A DNA stretch of 64,000 nt from Diploptera punctata (lineage: Eukaryota > Arthropoda > Insecta > Blattodea > Blaberidae), in NCBI GenBank assembly GCA_030220185.1, contig JASPKZ010010275.1, forward strand, positions 124,001 through 188,000, written 5' to 3'. The position numbers were made by a program, and so were the translations under genes. Every line of letters begins with the position of its first letter. Positions within the stretch are counted from its first letter, which is position 1. The notes below the pieces were generated by a model, which saw only the letters and a program-made list of their open reading frames with translations, did no database searches and was not told where the DNA came from. Shown here piece after piece: positions 43,557 to 53,139 of this stretch.

Positions 43557-44337
43557 ATACTTACTTACTTACTTACTTACTTACTCACTGGCACTATCGA
43601 ACCCGTAGGTTCATGGCCACACGGACATAAGCTCTCCATACATCCCTATCCTGAGCTAATGCTTTCCAATCATTCCCTGTATAATCTACTTCCCTCAAAT
43701 CATAGTTAATATTGTTCTCCCACCTCATTCTTGGTCTACCAACTGGGCGTTTTCCCTCTGGCTTTCCTACAAGTAACTTCCATGCACGACTTTCATTCTC
43801 CATACGTGCAACATGTCCTGCCCATCGCAGTCTACGAGACTTAACTGTTCTTATTATATCTGGTTTCCTATAAAGACCATGTAGTTCACTGTTATGAAGT
43901 CTTCTCCATTCACCTGTCTGTACATCTGTCTTTGGACCAATAATGTTCCTAAGAACTTTATTCTCACAAACTCGTAATCTCATTTCCTCCCTTAAAGTAA
44001 GAGTCCATGTTTCGCACCCATATAATATAACTGGTAGAATAATAGTTGTATATATTTTCAGCTTAACGTTTTTTGAAAGGAGTTGGGACATCAAGAGTCT
44101 CTGCAATGCATAATAGCACGCATTTCCAGAATTGAGCCTATGTTTAATTTCTTTGTGCATCTCATTCCTATTTGTGATTATTGTTCCTAGGTATTTGAAT
44201 TCAGCCACTTCCTCAAAATTTCCCTCATTTGTCATTAGCTGTCCATTTCCATTATATAATGTATTTCTACGTGTGACCATATATTTAGTTTTATTGATAT
44301 TTACTTCCAGTCCTAATTTCTTAGTGTTACTCAATAG
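43557..44337 (-). mobile_element. LINE-A, 5'-truncated, inserted beside exon A
   Basis: On the minus strand, a frame from LLSNTKKLGLEVNINKTKYM through FKYLGTIITNRNEMHKEIKH, LPVILYGCETWTLTLREE and RRLRWAGHVARMENESRA ends WRAYVRVAMNLRVR and a stop at 43594. The 3' end is a (GTAA)n tail (43561-43585). It is open along its whole length but lacks YADD and everything upstream. Its truncated end lies about 20 nt after the splice donor of exon A and it has the same sense as the gene. Confidence 0.9.
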
Positions 44338-44361
44338 TAATAAATAAATTAATAAACTCAC

Positions 44362-44440
44362 CCGCTGAACACTCTACGCTTGTTAACGGGGGAACTGGTT
44401 GTCACAGAACCAACTCCACTCCCATCGCTTGTCCCCGGTT
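44362..44440 (-). CDS. trio: Host exon A, trio-like Rho GEF
   Basis: This 79-nt exon is preceded on the minus strand by a strong polypyrimidine tract (12 T) and gttacag (ending at 44441), and followed by gtgagt (44361-44356). Only one frame is open: two bases, then 25 codons giving PGTSDGSGVGSVTTSSPV and NKRRVFS, then two bases GG. These join with the first G of exon B to make glycine, giving RRVFS-G-RKWLPPPLRKL. The Ser/Gly/Thr-rich composition suits a flexible linker in a multidomain signalling protein. The exon borders and phase match are seen directly. The link to trio depends mainly on exon B. No further exon was found upstream to 64000. Confidence 0.62.
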
Positions 44441-45827
44441 CTGTAACAAAAAAAAAAACATAGATTGATTAACACTGTACATGTATCATAACTCATATTA
44501 ACTGTGTGTAGCTAGACATTTGCTGTTTCAAAAATTACTGACTGCATTAATATTAGTTGCCTTGCATCTAGCTGACCTACAAGCAAGTGCCTGCAGGGCT
44601 CTAGTATTATACCTGCAGCTTCTCTTTGGCAAATGACGACACAATGGTCCAAATGTTCACAAAATACATTATTCTAAACTATATCTTAACACAAACACAA
44701 AAATATTCACAACAAAACATATTGTGAGTTACAAATAAAAGAGTACGACGAGCATGAATTCCGTAAACTAAGCGAATTCCTCAGAAAGTCGAATTTATTG
44801 TCAGATTTTGCTGGATTGCGTATGGAGAAGTAATTCTCTTCATGTCCGATGTTGTAGGAACATTATGAAGAAGGATTTGTGTCCCAAAAAGAATTACTGG
44901 TTCAGGTTGGGTTTAATTTTCGGTAGAGCTGGATTCTCTTCTTAGGGTCGGAAGTTGGTACACTGGATAGGAAAACACTTCAAAATCATTAGAAACAGTT
45001 TCTTGTAGAAATAATTGCAAATTTATTCACTTCTTAATTTCCCAGCAGATTAAGTAAATGTAGGTGGTATTATTCCTCACCGTCAATTAAAATTAAATTA
45101 TCTTCTTTTCTTGAATCAATTATTCTTTTTGTATTAAATATTACATTTTATAGGACAGCTCTTTTTATTACTTATATCTTTAATAAAAGTTGTATATAGA
45201 ATGAATAGTGCAATTCTTTTATAATTTTAAGACGATTATTACAACACATGTTGTTATTTTAAATTCTATTAGTTAATAGTTCTTTAGGTATAAGGTTTAA
45301 TTTGATTTGTTAAATAAGAAAGTTAATTGTTTAAACATCCAATCAGAGTTTAGTTTACTTTTATTTCAGAATATGAAGTTAAGCAGGTGTTCTTATTACA
45401 GTTATAATAGAAGGATTTATAATTTTGACATGATTTTTATGATTTTTACATTTTCTTCTTAGAGAGCTTACTTTTACCAATATCTGTTTAATATCAAATA
45501 TATTAATTGATATAGAGCACCCCACGCTTTTGATGGTAAAATTATGTTCTTTTTGTTGATAACTCTAATTTTATTCTATGTATGTTGGAGATGATTTTTT
45601 TGTTGGCCACTTTATTTTATCCCAAGCGTATTGGAAATTAAAATTATTTTTCATTTTTTAGTTTTCTAATAAAGCGTGTTCTTTTAGTTTTTTAAAACTA
45701 TTATTTATTAATTACACAACTCATTGTTACTGATTATCGAATTCCTTGTCCTTCACACCAGTAAAACCCAGAAATAAGCTTAATCTAAAACACGCCCTGA
45801 AGAGACCCTCGTGCCTATCAAAAGCCT
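44441..45827. other. Unassigned intron sequence, about 1.4 kb
   Basis: The T-rich acceptor region of exon A lies at its left edge. The rest is AT-rich, with no recognised repeat partner or gene. Confidence 0.5.
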
Positions 45828-45905
45828 GCTGCACACGATAAAAACTGCATTAAGTACAACAATTGGTACTCATAAGACACAAATCGTGTTGACCTGTGTA
45901 ATAAG
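45828..45905 (+). mobile_element. Solo end of the CACTG element
   Basis: cacgataaaaactgcattaa, then attggtactcat and aatcgtgttgacctgtg, matches the terminal 75 bp of the copies at 19420-19497 and 60215-60290. Confidence 0.6.
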
Positions 45906-46099
45906 TAACATTGCGCCAATTGCGAGACCATGTAGACATGCTATACTACTGTACAACAAGTGCTAATTGGTGCATTTCGATACAAAACGTGATGGACCCC
46001 CTGGTGATCAATGTAATAACCACTTCAAAGATTATACTTTATAGTCAAGAGGCGATTTCCAATACCTTCATTCCATGAAATACTGACCCATTTTCTCAT

Positions 46100-46297
46100 A
46101 ACTATACTCATTTAAAAATTTAAAAATTTAAATAAATATTGTTGTATTGTTGCTTAGATCAGTTGGAACACAATTCATAATTTGTTAACATGTCTGTAGA
46201 AGGTACAGTGTACCGAAACAGCTGTCACTGAATTATATAATACATATGAAAATCAAATAAAACTACGTTTTATTTTTATTTAATTAATAATTTCTGT
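46100..46297 (+). mobile_element. Element E, right half
   Basis: It carries attgttgtattgttgcttag and aaggtacagtgtaccgaaac to the AT-rich end, matching the right arm of 30580-30750. The left arm is missing. Confidence 0.75.
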
Positions 46298-46560
46298 TTA
46301 CCCATACCTCAAATCATGGTTAATGTTACTCTCACACCTTACCCTTCGACTACCAACGGTCGCTTTCGTTCTATTACCGTACAAGAAAGCCCCTCATTCA
46401 TTACACATTTGTGCCACATGTTCTACCATCGCACTCTACGAGACTCAACTGTTATTACATCTGGTTTCTTATAAAGATCGTGCAGCTCAGTGTTATGTAG
46501 TCTTCTCCATTCGCCTGTCTGTTCATCTCTCTTGGTATAAAAATTTTCCTAAGAACGTTA
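46298..46560 (-). pseudogene. LINE-A fragment, decayed
   Basis: The minus-strand sequence follows LINE-A from tgaatggagaagactacataa-like bases to the basic GRPRxRWENNIN region. Many substitutions and small deletions are present. Confidence 0.7.
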
Positions 46561-47215
46561 TCTGTTTGCAGTGATGAACAAAAGAAGCAAATGCAGCGTA
46601 CTAATCGTTTCTCATTTGTTTTGAAACATGGCCGTTTACATTAAATATATAGTAAAGTGATCCCACAACAGGCCCGGAGGCCCTTGGGGTAGTAGGAGGT
46701 TAAGGCTCCCACTTTTTGTAGACAATCGGCACTTTATGTCAGCCGGGTTGTCAGCCCTGCGTGACGGCCGCCTTTACCCCCAGAACAAGCGTCTGGTACT
46801 CATTTCCGTTAGAGGCTGAGTCGACCCCAGGGCCATAGTGCCGCCAGAGGGTTTGGGTCAGTTTAAAAATCCTGATCCCAACGGGACTTGAACCCTCGAA
46901 CCTCCGGCTTGTAGCTCAGTGCCTTAACCACTACGCTACGGCGTGCCCCCACATTAAATATATAAATATATCAAAATAACTATAATCAATTGAGTTGGTG
47001 TTTACTTGATGAAAATCCATATCAATTAATTAAATAAAAATAAAACGTAGTTTTATTTAATTAATAAAAAATAACTATAGTTAAATAATGATTTCTGAGT
47101 ATACAGCTTAATTTTATTCGTTAAATAGTCCTAACAAATGCCATTCTTGATTTCCAAATTCTCTAGATAAATTGATAATTTGGAAATCACTCGTGGAATT
47201 ACTTATGATAATTGT
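46561..47215 (+). mobile_element. Element D, 3' half, with two insertions
   Basis: D sequence (gcagtgatgaacaaaagaag to attacttatgataatt) is interrupted by SINE-C (46652-46950; 14-bp duplication acattaaatatata) and by an 85-bp piece of element E (46985-47069; 10-bp duplication aataactata at 46975-46984 and 47070-47079). Confidence 0.85.
46652..46950 (-). mobile_element. SINE-C, complete with clear target duplication
   Basis: Head on the minus strand: ggggcacgccgtagcgtagt; B-box-like gggttcaagtcccg. The duplication acattaaatatata is identical at 46638-46651 and 46951-46964. The body is nearly identical to 26742-27044. Confidence 0.92.
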
Positions 47216-47482
47216 AAAACATGTATGGGTTGTCAGCACGTGGCACATATGACATGTGTTCGCTGGGAATGAATCACAGCCGACAGAGTAATTATCCCAT
47301 TATATCTGTCGATGATTCACAGCTGATGTTTATGAACATTAAGACACGTAGTTCGGGATATAAACCGACGGTTGGACACATTTACAAACTTCTCTCCGCT
47401 GTGTACATTATTCTCTAACGAGATTTATTCTTTTCTAATGCAATTTTGACTGCACGACTGACCATCGTTTTATTTTCTTAAT

Positions 47483-48372
47483 CGGCCGCGGTGGACTAGT
47501 GGTTATGCTACTTGCCTCTGGTCCCGAGGGTCGCGGGATGTCGATGGAATTTTTAGGATGGAAAAATCCAAGGAGCAATTACTCCAGGAGGGAGGGTCCC
47601 GAGTCTCAAGATTTTCAGACCCGTAAAAAATCCTTAAGCCTGAATGAAAAGGCCTCTAAGCAAAATTTACCGAATTTTCCCGTCCTAGTACCACCTTGGT
47701 TTCCTAGATGTCAGTATGAGGCGGAACGCTGACCACGGACCACTAAAAAATGACATCTATACGAAAACAACTGTAATTAAATTAGTATGGCTTAAATTCC
47801 CCTCTATGGTATCTTTACCTTGTCGTGGTGTAGTGGCTTGCGTGCTTAAATGATCCCGAGAGCTATGCATGCGGTAGCATTGCTGCCGATAGGGTTACCC
47901 ATGCCGGACTGGTCGAAGGTGACGAAAAGCCAGACGAAAAAAGTACCTTGGAGTAACGATCTTTCACCGTAAAAATACAACCATCAAGAAATGCGGACAT
48001 GGGTTCAACTGGGGTAAAATTTTCCGGAGGTCAAATAGTCCCCCATTCGGTTCTCCGGGCGGGGACTACTTCAGGGAACCCATGCCAAAGGAAGCTTCTT
48101 GTAGGAAAGCCAGAGGGAAAACGCCCAGTTGGTAGACCAAGAATGAGGTGGGAGAACAACATTAACTATGATTTGAGGCAAGTAGATTATACAGGGAATG
48201 ATTGGAAAGCATTAGATCAAGATAGGGATGTATGGAGAGCTTATGTCCACGCGGCCATGAACCTACGGGTTCGATAGTGCCAGAGAGTAAGTAAGTAAGT
48301 AAGTAAGTAATGGTTTAAATTCTTCCCTGTAGGGGGAGAGCGCCTAAATCTCTGTTAAGGGAAACATGGCTT
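47483..48372 (+). mobile_element. SINE-A split by a LINE-A insertion
   Basis: Left part 47483-47804: head cggccgcggtggactagtgg, but the B-box region is shortened by a deletion. Right part 48310-48372 ends tctctgttaagggaaacatg. The duplication at the break, atggYttaaattc, is about 13-17 bp with a few differences. Confidence 0.8.
47805..48309 (+). mobile_element. LINE-A with internal deletion: 5' end joined to 3' end
   Basis: The first 280 bp (accttgtcgtggtgtagtgg and on) is not found in the truncated LINE-A copies and is probably the 5' end. At about 48090 it switches to the LINE-A C-terminus (KLLVGKPEGKRPVGRPRMRW to WRAYVHAAMNLRVR, stop at 48275), then the GTAA tail. More than 2 kb of RT and endonuclease sequence is missing. 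Confidence 0.7.
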
Positions 48373-48390
48373 ACAAAAAGAAGAATTTCT

Positions 48391-48650
48391 CTAACTCACT
48401 GGCACTATCGAACACGTGGCTTCACAGCCGCGCGAACATGAGCTCTTCATACATCCCTATTCTGAGCCAACCCCGTTCAATCGTCCCCTGGACAATCTAC
48501 TTCCCTCGAATAATGGTTAATGTTATTCTCCCACCTCAATCTTGGCCTACCTACTGGGAACTTTCCCTATATTTTCCTATGAGTTTCTCTGAAAATGGCG
48601 CAACAGCCGAATGTTGGTCCTTGACCTATCCTTTGTCAGGAGTTAATATA
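48391..48650 (-). pseudogene. LINE-A 3' end, decayed
   Basis: ctcactggcactatcgaaca and following bases match the inverted LINE-A end at 43584-43740, with more substitutions. It fades out by about 48600. Confidence 0.75.
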
Positions 48651-49100
48651 CCTTATCCACTCTTACATTGATTCTAACATAAACGCCACTTGTACCCTTC
48701 TGTCACAATTACTGTCACATTGACAGGTAGCATGTGTGAAGTATATAAGACATGTGATTGTTGAATGTGGTAGATTACAAGAAAGCTGGTGAGATTTTTC
48801 ATCGAACTTGTGAAATGTATTAAAAATAACTGTTTTTTTTACCACTAGTCAAAGGTTTGCCAAACTTGTGTTTTAAAAATTTAGATGGCGACACAGTAAC
48901 AGAAAGACTCTACACATTCAGTCATTTTGTTGCATCAGAATCGACTGAAGCATGACTCAAATGCATCATCCATATGTAATAAAGTATTTTTAAGTTGTAA
49001 TTATTGATTACATATATTGTAGAATATCTTCTATGTTTTGAATATTATTATTTTCATTCCCGAAGAACAACAAATATATTCAGAGGACATATTTTTAATA
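48651..49100. other. Unassigned intron sequence
   Basis: No gene or repeat partner recognised. Confidence 0.4.
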
Positions 49101-49670
49101 TACAGAGTGATTCAAAAATATGGCTATACGTTTGATTGCATTTTGTGACGAAAATACTGTTATTATTAAAGGAAGTATGATGTTATCATTGGAAAGGGAA
49201 TCCTTCAAATTACAACAATAGAACGAAACAAAACAAATCACTGCTCACGTGCAGCTTGGCGGGTTGATTTTTGTGGGCTAGCGTCGAACGCCTCCACAAT
49301 TGTCTTCGTTGTTTCCGCATTCGTGCTAATGCGAGGCCTTCCAGAAGGCTTGATTTTCTGCATCCTTCCCGTTTCCAGCAGTCGTTTTCTCCACTTCCCC
49401 ACAGTCGACGGTTGCAATGTTACGTTAAACTCACGTCTTGCGGCCTGACGATCATTAGCATACGTTATTGCCCATGCAGCAATTGTAATTTGCTGTTGCA
49501 TATTCAACGCCATTTTGACTAATGACGTAAGTTCTACACTGTTTTGTTTTATTCCATTTTGTAATTTGAATAATTGCCTTTCCAACGGTAATTTCATATT
49601 TCCTGCAATGGTAATATTTTCATCACACAACGCGATCAAACGTATAGCCATATTCATGATTCACCCCGTA
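49101..49670 (-). mobile_element. Tc1/mariner-like non-autonomous element
   Basis: Termini tacagagtgattca (49101) and its inverted relative ending tgattcaccccgta (49670) begin long imperfect inverted repeats of about 110 bp, sharing atatggctatacgtttgat. TA target. The interior encodes only a transposase N-terminal DNA-binding part; the catalytic domain is deleted. Confidence 0.75.
49238..49657 (-). CDS. Transposase N-terminal HTH protein, 139 aa, truncated
   Basis: The frame MNMAIRLIALCDENITIAGN starts inside the inverted repeat. Residues 55-85 (QQQITIAAWAITYANDRQAA, then RREF) look like a first helix-turn-helix. PSTVGKWRKRLLETGRM and PSGRPRISTNAETTKTIV, then SPQKSTRQAAREQ, match the second part of the paired helix-turn-helix domain placed before the catalytic domain in arthropod mariner-like transposases. 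The stop follows directly, so no DDE/D catalytic residues are present. It could make a DNA-binding protein that recognises the element termini; this is an inference. No breaks in the frame. Confidence 0.6.
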   Translation of the reverse strand: MNMAIRLIALCDENITIAGNMKLPLERQLFKLQNGIKQNSVELTSLVKMALNMQQQITIAAWAITYANDRQAARREFNVTLQPSTVGKWRKRLLETGRMQKIKPSGRPRISTNAETTKTIVEAFDASPQKSTRQAAREQ

Positions 49671-50074
49671 ATGAATATAACTACTTTTTCGGGTACTTAC
49701 TGCTTGTACGTCGTACAGAAGTTTATGAAGCAATTTAAAAAGCCATGTCACATGCAAAATTTAGCTCATTTTTTGTAAAATTAATAATACTGGGGGGTAT
49801 CAAAATGTGTCGAGAAATGCGGAGGCAGATAAAACATAGACAAGTAAATTCAGTTTAAATCTTTATCCGGGAGTTTATATAAACGCAGGAAATAGGATGG
49901 TAAACTGAACAAACAAACGATCATGGTGATTTCCCTACTGTTATCAACTGCTTGTGAGCACAAGATAATTCAGAGTCGTGCGCGAATTATTTACATTTTT
50001 TGCGAATTCCGTACGAAACTCTTGAGGTTCTTGCCATGATATGATTTTTGAAAAAAAATAACTTTTATACTAAT
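49671..50074. other. Unassigned intron sequence
   Basis: No gene or repeat partner recognised. Confidence 0.4.
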
Positions 50075-50265
50075 TAAATAAAATAAAACGTAGTTTTATT
50101 TGATTTTCATATTTATTAAGATATAATTCAGTGACAGCTGTTTTGGTACACTGTACCTTCTTCAGACATGTTAACAAATTATGAATTGTGTTACTATAGT
50201 ACATATCAACTGATCTAAGCAACAATACAACAATAATTTATTTAAATTTTTTAATTTAACAAAAG
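50075..50265 (+). mobile_element. Element E, left half
   Basis: It matches the left arm of 30407-30565, including gtgacagctgttttggtaca and accttcttcagacatg. The right arm is missing. Confidence 0.75.
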
Positions 50266-50422
50266 CTATTCATTCAAATCAAGTTGAGAATATAACAGTT
50301 TATTACTATTTTTCAATTTATTTATTTCTACAGCCTCCAAAACGTCCAACTTCTTACCCTTATCACAAACATGTAACATTTCAAAATGTTTACATTTTAA
50401 TTAGTCTTAACATATAAACTAA

Positions 50423-50725
50423 GGGGTACGCCGTAGCGTAGTGGTTAAGGCACTGCGCTACGAGCCGGAAGGTCGAGGGTTCGAGTCCCGGTGGGGGTCA
50501 GGATTTTTAAACTGACCCAAACCTTCTGGCGGCACTATGGCCCTGGGTCGACTCAGCCTCTAACGGAAATGAGTACCAGACGCTTGTTCTGGGGGTAAAG
50601 ACGGTCGTCACGCAGGGCTGAGAACCCGGCTGACATCAAGTGCCGAATGTCCAGAAAAGTGGGAGCCCTAACCTCCTACTACCCCAAGGGCCTCCTGAGG
50701 CCTGTAATGGGATACCTTTACCTTT
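50423..50725 (+). mobile_element. SINE-C, complete with 13-bp duplication
   Basis: The head ggggtacgccgtagcgtagt and B-box-like gggttcgagtcccgg are intact. Flanking duplication acatataaactaa lies at 50410-50422 and 50726-50738. Confidence 0.92.
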
Positions 50726-50759
50726 ACATATAAACTAATATCGAACCTGGTTAATAGAG

Positions 50760-51170
50760 ACCGGATTATATGCATTTGCATATTTAGACCTTTTTCGCCT
50801 GTTATTGCATATTTTAACTAAAACTAGTGATAACGCATTGCATATTTTAACTAAAACTAGTGATAACGCATATTTTCGGTCTATATTTAGTGCATTCTAA
50901 AAATCTGCGTCCTTTTTCGCCTGTTATTGCATATTTTAACTAAAACTAGTGATAACGCATATTTTCGGTCTATATTTAGTGCATTCTAAAAATCTGCGTC
51001 CTTTTTCGCCTGTTATTGCATATTTTAACTAAAACTAGTGATAACGCATATTTTCGGTCTATATTTAGTGCATTCTAAAAATCTGCGTCCTTTTTCGCCT
51101 GTTATTGCATATTTTAACTAAAACTAGTGATAACGCATATTTTCGGTCTATATTTAGTGCATTCTAAAAA
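50760..51170 (+). repeat. 89-bp tandem array
   Basis: About 4.5 units with cctttttcgcctgttattgc and actaaaactagtgataacgc. Unit starts are at 50911, 51000 and 51089 (89 bp apart); the first unit (50789) has an extra 33-bp duplication. An unamplified coding remnant follows at once. Confidence 0.95.
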
Positions 51171-51286
51171 TCGGTTGGTTTCAATGAACATTTCGAGGCC
51201 ATCAAAAGTGTAGTAAACGATTCCGATAGTGGAGAGGCTTTGGCGGTTCGTCAGTGCAAGGAAGCATTTAACGATTTCAGTATTTA
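51169..51286 (+). pseudogene. Short coding remnant after the 89-bp array
   Basis: An open frame reads VGFNEHFEAIKSVVNDSDSG, then EALAVRQCKEAFNDFSI and a stop. The alternating helix-like pattern looks like a piece of a real protein, possibly a transposon gene whose end carries the array. I do not recognise the family. Confidence 0.35.
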
Positions 51287-51420
51287 AAAACATTGCTTTG
51301 ATTAGCACTCATTTTCAAGCTTTTTAATAGTGGCAGGTAGTCAGTAACGTACCAAGGTATAGAACTAGGGGCCCGGCGTTCAAATCCCGGTTCAGACAAT
51401 ATTTTTTTCTTTTCATGACA

Positions 51421-51790
51421 TATTTACGATGGAAATGGATTTCTTGAGGAGAGCAGCAAGATGTTCAAAATTAGACACAATAAGAAACACTGTCATAAGA
51501 GAAAAAATGAATATTGGTTGTTCAATAGTAGATTATATACAGTATAAGCAATTAAATTGCTATGGGCACTTACGACGAATGCAAGAAGAAGATTACCCAG
51601 GAAAACATTGGAATGGAGTCCACCTGGAAGAAGGAGGAGAGGAAGACCTCGAAACTCGTGATGCAGGAAATAAGAACTGGAATGAGAGCAAGAGGACTGG
51701 AGGACATGGATTGGATGGAGAAGAGACTAGTGGAGAAGAAAAATAAAACTTTAGGCACAGAACGATGTGTAAACATTAAATTCTGTATAT
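51421..51790 (+). pseudogene. LINE C-terminus (EMDFL family)
   Basis: The frame 51429-51746 begins MEMDFLRRAARCSKLDTIRN, then SIVDYIQYKQLNCYGHLRRM. After that a one-base shift moves the expected basic block into the overlapping frame 51562-51792. It is the reference for the split copy at 12440-14010 and the fragment at 33670. Confidence 0.8.
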
Positions 51791-52429
51791 AAATAAATGA
51801 AATAGCAACAAAAATGTTTTAAGAATTGTTTCAAAATGTAAAATAGTAGGATATGTTAGTAGAAAAGGGAAAAAGTAAATAGTGCAACAGTGTCATATGA
51901 AAGTTGTGAGACATAACCTATAGTTCAGCCAATTTTCCTTTTGTTTGTCGCTGTCTTAAAAAAACGGCCTATTATAAGAGAGCATTCCAATGTCGTGTAC
52001 TAACCTCCAAGCTAGACTCGCCGGTGCACAAGATATCCAATACACACAGTTATTAAAACAACTCAAGGATTTTTTAAAGAAACTCTTTTATCATCCCCAA
52101 CACACTTCACGCACTGGTTAATGCGACTGAATAAAATATTGCTATCATTCCTCAAGCAAACTGCGCATGATCACAGTAGAGGAAATGTACAGGAAACCAC
52201 ATTCCGTTCTCTTTGTTAGCAACCAAGTGGATTGAAGCCAATCTTAATTCTTAGCAAATAAGTGATTCTAATACACGTCCCATTTAATTATACATTACAA
52301 TCCTGTAGGTACGTGGTAACAAGACTTTTGACGAAGTGAGAACAATCATTATTATTGGGGAATCTATGCTACAATGTTATCTTCGTAAATTCAAATAAAA
52401 CATTTTTAAAAAATTGTTGCATATGTTAA
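51791..52429. other. Unassigned intron sequence
   Basis: No gene or repeat partner recognised. Confidence 0.4.
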
Positions 52430-52925
52430 AATTGAAGATATTAATGACAAAATAAATAAATTTAATCTAATGTGTGGCACTATTAAAAGAACCCTTAAAA
52501 ACACAAGAAAAGAAACAAAAATTAAATTTTATAAAGTAATGGCTGTTCCTGTATTGATGTATGGATCAGAATGTTGGACGATCACTAAAAGACAAGAAAA
52601 GGAGGATGGAAGCAGCTGAGATGCGATTTTTAAGAAATATAGCAGGATATACTCTGCTGGATAAGAAAAGAAATTAAGATATAAGAAAGGAACTAAATAT
52701 TTTCAAACTTACAGACCGAATAATTAAATATAGGAACGACTGGAAAGAACATATTGATAGAATGCCAGAAGGAAGATTTCCAAAATTATTGCTAAATTAT
52801 AAACCGCACGGAAGGAGAAATGTTGGTCGCCCACACAGAACACGGTCTGAACAATTTTAACAATTCTAGCTTTCATGAAACCGGAACGAGCCAACAGGCT
52901 TAATCCCTGGAAGAAGAAGAAGATG
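52430..52925 (+). pseudogene. LINE-B-like RT C-terminus
   Basis: FNLMCGTIKRTLKNTRKETK and VPVLMYGSECWTITKRQEK are readable, followed by frameshifted MRFLRNIAGY- and GRRNVGRP-like blocks. The 3' stem-loop is gagccaacaggctt (52888-52901), then a GAAGAAGAAGATGATA tail. Confidence 0.8.
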
Positions 52926-53139
52926 ATATTGTTGCGGGATGTGAATTGCCTGAGAGATATACATATGTTAATTTTTCTCCAAAAATATAAAAAAAATGCC
53001 TTGAAACGAAGTAAGAAGTTGAGCTCAAAGTAACCTAAAATCGCCATATTTACGATGTAAAATACGTATTAGTCATTGCTCAGAGAGTGTAGCCAACTTA
53101 TAACAAAAACCCTAAACAAACAATTGAACGCTAAACTAA

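Noticed and set aside
47221..47418. 65-codon plus-strand frame, considered as an exon
   Set aside because: It opens with Met by chance after element D; no splice sites or known motif.
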